Below, piece by piece: positions 58,433 to 64,000 of a DNA stretch of 64,000 nt. The DNA lies in contig NC_080081.1 in NCBI RefSeq assembly GCF_949987535.1, positions 49,999,153 to 50,063,152 of the forward strand, written 5' to 3'. The number at the start of each line of letters is the position of its first letter. Position 1 is the first letter of the stretch. The DNA comes from Balaenoptera acutorostrata (lineage: Eukaryota; Chordata; Mammalia; Artiodactyla; Balaenopteridae). Below the pieces are notes generated by a model. That model did no database searches. It saw only the letters and a program-made list of their open reading frames with translations, and had not been told where the DNA came from. Position numbers and translations under genes: made by a program.

Positions 58433-61400
58433 GTGGGAAATACAAGAGAAGAAAAGGACCTACAAAAACAAACACATAACAAGTAAGAAAATGATAATAG
58501 GAACATGCATATTGATAATTAACCTAAAAGTGAATGGATTAAATGCTCCAAACAAAAGACACAGGCTCACTGAATGGATACAAAAACAAGACCCATATAT
58601 ATGCTGTCTACAAGAGACCCACTTCAGATATAGGGACACATAAAGACTGAAAGTGAGGGGATGGAAAAAGATATTCCATGCAAATGGAAATCAAAAGAAA
58701 GCTGGAGTAGCAATATTCATATCAGATAAAATGGACTTTAAAATAAAGAATGTTACAAGAGACAAGGAAGGACACTACATAATGATCAATGGATCAAACC
58801 AAGAAGACAATATAAAAATTCTAAATATATATGCAACCAACATAGGAGCACCACAATACATAAGGCAACTGCTAACAGTTATAAAAGAGGAAATCAACAG
58901 TAACACAATAATAGTGGGGGACTTTAACACCTCATTTACACAAATGGACAGATCATCAAAACAGAAAATTAATAAGGAAACACAAACTTTAAATGACCCT
59001 GTAGAGCAGATAGATTTAATTGATATTTATAGGACATTCCATCCAAAAACAGTAGATTAAACACTTTCTTCTCAGTTGTGTATGGATCACTCTCCACGAT
59101 AGATCATATCTTGGGTAACAAATCAAGCCTCAGTAAATTTAAGATAATTGAAATCATATCAAGCATCTTTTCTGACCACAACACTATGACATTAGAAATC
59201 AAGTACAGGGAAAAGAACGTAAAAAACACAGACACATGGAGGCTAAACAATAGGTTACTAAATAACCAAGAGATCACTGAAGAAATAAAAGAGGAAATCA
59301 AAAAATACCTAGAGACAAATGACAATGAAAACACGATGATCCAAAACCTATGGGATGCAGCAAAAGGAGTTCTAAGAGGGAGGTTTATAGCAATACAGGC
59401 CTACCTCAAGAAACAACAAACATCTCAAATACAGAATCTAACCTTACACCTAAAGTAACTAGAGAAAGAAGAACAAACAAAACACAAAGTTAGTAGAAGG
59501 GAATAAATCATAAAGATCTGAGCAGAAATAAATGAAATAGAAACAAAGAAAACAATGGCTAAGATCAATAAAACTAAAAGCTGGTTCTTTAGGAAGATAA
59601 ACAAAATTGGTAAACCATTAGCCATTCTCATCAAGAAAAAGAGGGAGAGGACTCAAATCAATAAAATTAGAAATGAAAAATGAGAAGTTACAATAGACAC
59701 CACAGAAATACAAATCATCCTAAGAGACTACTACAAGCAACTCTATGCCAATAAAATGCACAAACTGGAAGAAATAGACAAATTCTTAGAAAGTTACAAC
59801 CTTCGAAGACTGAACCAGGGAGAGCCAGAAAATATGAACAGACCAATCACAATTAATGGAATTGAAACTGTGATTAAAAATCTTCCAACAAACAGAAGTC
59901 CAGCACCAGATGGCTTCACAGGTGAATTCTATCAAACATTTAGAGAAGAGTTAACACTCATGCTTCTCAAACTCTTCCAAAAAATTGCAGAGGAAAGAGC
60001 ACTCCCAAACTCATTCTATGAGGCCACCATGACCCTGATATCAAAACCAGACAAAGATACTACAAAAAAAGAGAATTATAGACCAATATTGCTGATGAAT
60101 ATAAATGCAAATATCCTCAACAAAATACTAGGAAACAGAACCCAATAACACATTAAAAGGATCATACACCATGATTAAGTGGGATTTAACCCAGGGATGC
60201 AAGGATTCTTCAATATACGCAAATCAGTGCATGTGATACACCATATTAACAAATTGAAGAATAAAACCCATATGATCATCACATTAGATTCAGAAAAAGC
60301 TTTTGACAAAATTCAACACCCATTTATGATAAAAACTCTCCAGAAAGTAGGCATAGAGGGAATCTACCTCAACATAATAAAGGCCATATACGACAAACAC
60401 ACAGCAAACATCATTCTCAGTGGTGAAAAATTGAAAACATTTCTTCTAAGATCAGGATCAAGACAAGAATGCCCACTTTCACCATTATTATTCAACATAA
60501 TTTTGGAAGTCCTAGCCCTGGCAATCAGAGAAGAAAAAGAAATAAAAGGAATACAAATTGGAAAAGAAGAAGTAAAATTGTCACTGTTTGCAGATGACAT
60601 GATACTATACATAGGGAATCCTAAAGATGACACCAGAAAACTACTAGAGGAAATCAATGAATTTAGTAAAGTTGCAGGATACAAAATGTATGCATAGAAA
60701 TCTCTTGCATTCTTATACACCAATGATGAATAATGTGAAAGAAAATTAAGGAAACACTTCCATTTACGATTGCAACAAAAAGAATAAAATACCTAGGAAT
60801 AAACCTACCTAGGGAGACAAAAACCTGTATGCAGAAAACTATAAGAAACAGATGAAATTAAAGATGATACAAACAGATGGAGAGATATACCATATTCTTG
60901 GACTGGAAAATCAATATTGTGAAAATGACTATACTACCCAAAGCAATCTACAGATTCAATGCAATCCCTATCAAACTACCAATGGCATTTTTTATGGAAC
61001 TAGAACAAAAACTCTTAAAATTTGTATGGAGACACAAAAGACCCTGAATAGCCAAAGTAATCTTGAGGGAAAAAAACGGAGAAGGAGGAATCAAACTCCC
61101 TGACTTCAGACTATACTACAAAGCTACAGTAATCACAGTATGGTACTGGCACAAAAACAGAAATATAGATCAATGGAAAAGCATAGAAAGCCCAGAAATA
61201 AACTCACACACCTATGGTCAACTAATCTATGACAAAGGAGGCAAGGGTATGAAATGGAGAAAAGACAGTCTCTTCAATACGTGGTGCTGGGAAAACTGGA
61301 GAGTTACATGTAAAAGAATGAAATTAGAACACTCCCTAACACCATACACAAATATAAACTCAAAATGGATTAGAGACCTAAATGTAAGACCAGACACTAT

Positions 61401-61796
61401 AAAACTCTTAGAGGAAAATATAGGAAGAACACCCTTTGACATAAATCACAGCAAGATCTTTTTTGATCCACCTCCTAGAGTAATGGAAATACAAACAAAA
61501 ATAAACAAAGGGGACCTAATGAAACTTAAAGTCTTTTGCAAAGCAAAGGAAACTACAAACAAGACAAAAAGACAACCCTCAGAATGGGAGAAAATATTTA
61601 CAAACAAAACAACGGACAAAGGATCAATCTCCAAATATATAAACAGGTCATGCAGCACAATATTCAAAAAGCAAAGAACCCAATCCAAAAATGGGGAGAA
61701 GACCTAAATAGACGTTTCTCTAAAGAAGACATACAGGTGGCCAACAAACACATGAAAAGCTGCTCAACATTACTAATTATTAGAGACATGAAAATC

Positions 61797-62117
61797 AAAA
61801 CTACAATGAGGGGCTTCCCTGGTGGCGCAGTGGTTGAGAGTCTGCCTGCCAGTGCAGGGGACATGGGTTCGAGCCCTGGTCTGGGAAGATCCCACATGCC
61901 ACGGAGCAGCTGGGCCCGTGAGCCACAATTACTGAGCCTGCGCGTCTGGAGCCTGTGCTCCGCAACAAGAGAGGCCACAATAGTGAGAGGTCCGCGCACC
62001 GCAATGAAGAGTGGCCCCCGCTTGCCACAACGAGAAAAAGCCCTCGCATAGAAATGAAGACCCAACACAGCCATAAATAAATTTTAAAAAAAACAACAAA
62101 AAAAAAACTACAATGAG
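61797..62117 (+). mobile_element. CHR-type SINE, copy 6, inside L1-B ORF2
   Basis: The body (61,811-62,103) starts GGGCTTCCCTGGTGGCGCAG, retains the whole CHR consensus with few changes and ends ACCCAACACAGCC plus an A-rich tail. The duplication AAAACTACAATGAG is exact (61,797-61,810 and 62,104-62,117) and belongs to ORF2 (the KTTMR region). L1-B must therefore predate this SINE. The low divergence implies a fairly recent insertion. Confidence 0.97.
61823..61876 (+). promoter_or_regulatory. Internal Pol III A and B boxes of SINE copy 6
   Basis: The A box TGGCGCAGTGG is at 61,823-61,833 and the B box GGTTCGAGCCC is at 61,866-61,876, both unmutated relative to the tRNA-type consensus, with 32 bp between them. 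The boxes would allow Pol III transcription in principle. Confidence 0.75.
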
Positions 62118-62815
62118 ATATCACGTCACAGCAGTTATAATGGGCATCATCAGAAAAATCTACAAATAACAAATGCTGGAGAGGGTGTGGAGAAAAGGGA
62201 ACCCTCTTGCACTGTTGGTGGAAATGTAAATTGATACCGCCACTATGAAGAACAGTATGAAGGTTCCTTAAAAAACTAAAAATAAAATTACCATATGCCC
62301 CAGCAATGCCACTGCTGGCCATATACCCAGAGAAAACCATAATTCAAAAAGACTCATGTACCTCAATATTCATTGCAGCACTATTTACAATAGTCAGGTC
62401 TTGGAATCAACTTAAATGCCCATTGACGGATGACTGGATAAAGAAGATGTGGTACATATATACAATGGAATATTACTCAGTCATAAAAAGGAACAAAATT
62501 GGGTCACTTGTAGGGACGTGGATGGATCTAAAGACTGTCATACAGAGTGAAGTAAGTCAGGAAGAGGATAACAAATATTGTATATTAACGCATATATGTG
62601 GAACCTAGAAAAATGGTACAGATGAGCCAGTTTGCAGGGCAGAAATTGAGACACAGATGTAGAGAACAAACGTATGGATACCAAGGGGGGGAAAGTGGTG
62701 GGGGTGGGGGTGGTGTTGTGATGAATTGGGAGCTTGGGATTGACATGCATACACTAATATGTATAAAATTGATAACTAATAAGAACCTGCTGTGTAAAAA
62801 AATAATAAATTAATT

Positions 62816-62961
62816 TTAAAAATTAAATAAAAAACAAATATAGGCAGAAGGAGGATGTTTACAAACCAGGAAGAAGGTTGTCACCAAGAATCGAATTGTT
62901 GAAACCTTGATCTTGGACTTCCCAGCCTCTAGAACTGTGAGAAGTAAATGCCTGTTATTTA

Positions 62962-62995
<34 letters not shown>

Positions 62996-63012
62996 AAGAG
63001 GTTCTTACCGTC
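62816..63012 (+). other. 3'-transduced sequence carried by L1-B, containing part of a MaLR LTR
   Basis: Between the L1 3' end (CCTGCTGTGTAAAAAAATAA... about 62,815) and the final poly(A) lies non-L1 sequence. Positions 62,849-62,968 match the 3' part of a MaLR (MLT1/MST) LTR: AACCAGGAAGAAGG, CCTTGATCTTGGACTTCCCA, GCCTCTAGAACTGTGAGAAG. Then come an (AATC)n run and AATAAA at 62,990-62,995, followed 17 bp later by the A run. Because the exact target-site duplication flanks the outside of this segment, it travelled with the L1 RNA after read-through of the weak L1 polyadenylation site. Confidence 0.9.
62990..62995 (+). promoter_or_regulatory. Polyadenylation signal used by the L1-B source transcript
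   Basis: AATAAA lies 17 bases before a pure A run of about 14 that ends at the target-site duplication. The spacing is normal for a mammalian poly(A) site. The signal is in transduced flank next to LTR sequence, not in L1 itself. Confidence 0.85.
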
Positions 63013-63038
63013 AAAAAAAAAAAAAAAGAGTAAATCAA

Positions 63039-63610
63039 ATTCCTCTGTGTTGATATTCTACTATGTATGTGACATATGTCCATTAAATTATATTTTAAAG
63101 AGACACTTGTGGCAACATAGTGACAAGTGAGTCATGAATAGCAATTTTCAATGTGCCAAGTAAGGTCTTTCTGAATCCCAACCTCAAACAACTGGTAGCT
63201 AGTAAATGTCCCACACATCTGCTTGAAAAGTTTAAGCACCAGCACTTTAAATTATCCCAGAAATCATTTTGTGATGGTATAAACTTATTTTTGATATCAT
63301 TCATGTAAGTGTCAGAAAGTATAACCGAGACATACTGATAAATAATATTCTCATGCCATTTTCCAATCTTAAAGTCACTGTAGGAATACTGGCTAGCTTA
63401 ATAACAATTATTTGGAAAATATTACCGTTGATGATATTGAGACACGGGCACAAAATGATATGATTGCTGAGTAATGGAAGCTATTTGGCAACTGGGATGA
63501 ATAGTAGAACTTGTGGCTGAGATCTAATTAGTAAATTACCCTGGGTGATTTTAATCAGGTTCTAAATGGCAAAAACGAATGAAGGATAGTGTATAATGTT
63601 TTTCTTTTCT
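63039..63610. other. Unassigned DNA
   Basis: No gene or repeat was recognised. A 69-codon minus-strand frame at 63,095-63,304 has no features. Confidence 0.45.
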
Positions 63611-64000
63611 TTTTTTTTAAACATATTTATTAGAGTATAATTGCTTTACAATGGTGTGTCAGTTTCTGCTTTATAACAAAGTGAATCAGTTATACATACA
63701 CATATGTCCCCATATCTCTTCCCTCTTGCATCTCCCTCCCTCCCACCCTCCCTATCCCACCCCTCTAGGTGGTCACAAAGCACCAAGCTGATCTCCCTGT
63801 GCTATGCGGCTGCTTCCCACTAGCTATCTATTTTACGTTTGGTAGTGTATATATGTCCATGCCCCTCTCTCACTTTGTCCCAGCTTACCCTTCCCCCTCC
63901 CCGTATCCTCAAGTCAATTCTCTAGTGGGTCTGCATCTTTATTCCCGTCTTGTCCCTAGGTTCTTCTGACCATTTTCTTTTCTTTCTTTCTTTCTTTTTT
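63611..64000 (-). mobile_element. L1 3' end (antisense), running to the window edge
   Basis: It starts with a T run and AAACATATTTATTAGAGTAT (the inverse of the L1 tail) and continues through CTGCTTTATAACAAAGTGAA, CACAAAGCACCAAGCTGATC and TCCCTAGGTTCTTCTGACCA. It then ends in a (CTTT)n run from about 63,972 to the last base. Whether the L1 continues past the edge cannot be seen. It is the same subfamily as the copies at 4.7, 11.9 and 34.6 kb. Confidence 0.92.

Larger units (their letters stand above)
58491..62608 (+). pseudogene. L1-B ORF2 (endonuclease / reverse transcriptase) pseudogene, split by a SINE
   Basis: The ATG at 58,491 (MIIGTCILIINLKVNGLN) starts the apurinic-type endonuclease: LQETHF (58,608-58,625), GDFN (58,917-58,928) and SDHN (59,171-59,182) are all retained. 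The reverse transcriptase keeps FADD at 60,587-60,598 in [17 protein letters not shown]. The Z/C-terminal region lies at 61,063-61,707 and beyond, and the end at 62,306-62,608 has FIAALFTIVRSWNQ and the stop at 62,606. Lesions: stops at 58,641 and 59,058; a frameshift at about 59,060-59,078; stops at 59,456, 60,146 and 60,695 plus others between 59,500 and 59,700; frameshifts between 60,700 and 61,060 and near 61,650; and the SINE at 61,811. Most stops look like C-to-T changes in CAA/CAG codons, or TAC to TAA. ORF2p makes the target-primed cDNA; this copy cannot. Confidence 0.94.
56592..63038 (+). mobile_element. Full-length L1 ('L1-B') with target-site duplication, SINE insertion and 3' transduction
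   Basis: The insert is 56,604-63,026: 5' UTR (56,604-57,502), ORF1 (57,503-58,432), 58-bp spacer, ORF2 (58,491-62,608), 3' UTR with G-rich run, L1 end near 62,815, about 200 bp of non-L1 sequence, then a pure A run of about 14. The duplication AGAGTAAATCAA is exact at 56,592-56,603 and 63,027-63,038; a few A residues at the 3' copy could belong to the tail. The 5' end reads GGTTCAAGGTGGCGGAGTAG, the normal start of cetartiodactyl L1s, so the element is not truncated. A CHR SINE sits in ORF2. ORF2 is disabled by several stops and frameshifts, ORF1 by two stops. Confidence 0.95.

Noticed and set aside
61811..62103. tRNA gene
   Set aside because: The A and B boxes come from the tRNA-derived SINE head; no cloverleaf with a proper anticodon and acceptor stem was found, and a SINE body and tail follow.
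62968..62996. CRISPR-like short repeat array
   Set aside because: It is a plain (AATC)n microsatellite with no spacers, in a mammalian genome.
1..64000. A previously undescribed gene system
   Set aside because: Both strands were read for clustered genes, unusual arrays and RNA structures. Everything with clear structure is explained by retroelements, DNA transposon remnants and simple repeats.

Overview
The window is nuclear DNA of a cetartiodactyl mammal, most probably a whale or dolphin. The best evidence is six copies of a tRNA-derived SINE of the CHR type (head GGGCTTCCCTGGTGGC, 3' end ACCCAACACAGCC plus an A/T-rich tail). At low divergence and without the ruminant BOV-tA form, this SINE points to Cetacea. 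The rest fits: AT-rich sequence, cetartiodactyl LINE-1 (L1) copies of several ages, and old MIR, L2, MaLR-LTR and Tigger remnants. No host protein-coding gene, exon, tRNA, rRNA, CRISPR array or operon could be supported. It reads as a gene desert or large intron.

Layout. From 1 to 16 kb the sequence is mostly unassigned and AT-rich, with 5'-truncated L1 3' ends at 4.7, 7.9, 8.3, 11.9 and 14.8 kb and a CHR SINE at 11.2 kb. From 16.3 to 18.5 kb lie two old L1 tails. From 18.5 to 34 kb are simple repeats, MIR and L2 fragments, three SINEs, and an L2 interrupted by a MaLR LTR and a Tigger transposon (24.5-25.7 kb). From 34.5 to 38.1 kb are antisense L1s, one carrying two successive L1 3' ends and a SINE. 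From 38.8 to 48.9 kb an old L1 is split by a near full-length 7.7-kb L1 ('L1-A', 40,707-48,365). From 50.6 to 52.4 kb are ancient L1 pieces in both orientations. From 54 to 55 kb are MIR and L2. From 56.6 to 63.0 kb is a full-length L1 ('L1-B') with intact ends, a target-site duplication, a SINE inside ORF2 and about 200 bp of 3'-transduced flank. An antisense L1 3' end runs to the window edge.

Function. The recognisable coding sequence is L1 ORF1 (RNA-binding chaperone) and ORF2 (endonuclease and reverse transcriptase), all disrupted by stops or frameshifts. The SINEs have no proteins and depend on L1 machinery for mobility, which agrees with their A-rich tails and 11-19 bp target-site duplications. 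The nesting gives relative ages: MIR/L2, then MaLR LTR and Tigger; old L1M/L1MA-like copies, then L1-A; L1-B and the 35.7-38.1 kb L1, then CHR SINEs.

I found no undescribed gene system. The most notable structures are the L1-B 3' transduction (62.8-63.0 kb) and the composite antisense L1 at 35.7-38.1 kb. Family names come from recognising consensus features by eye, not from a database search.
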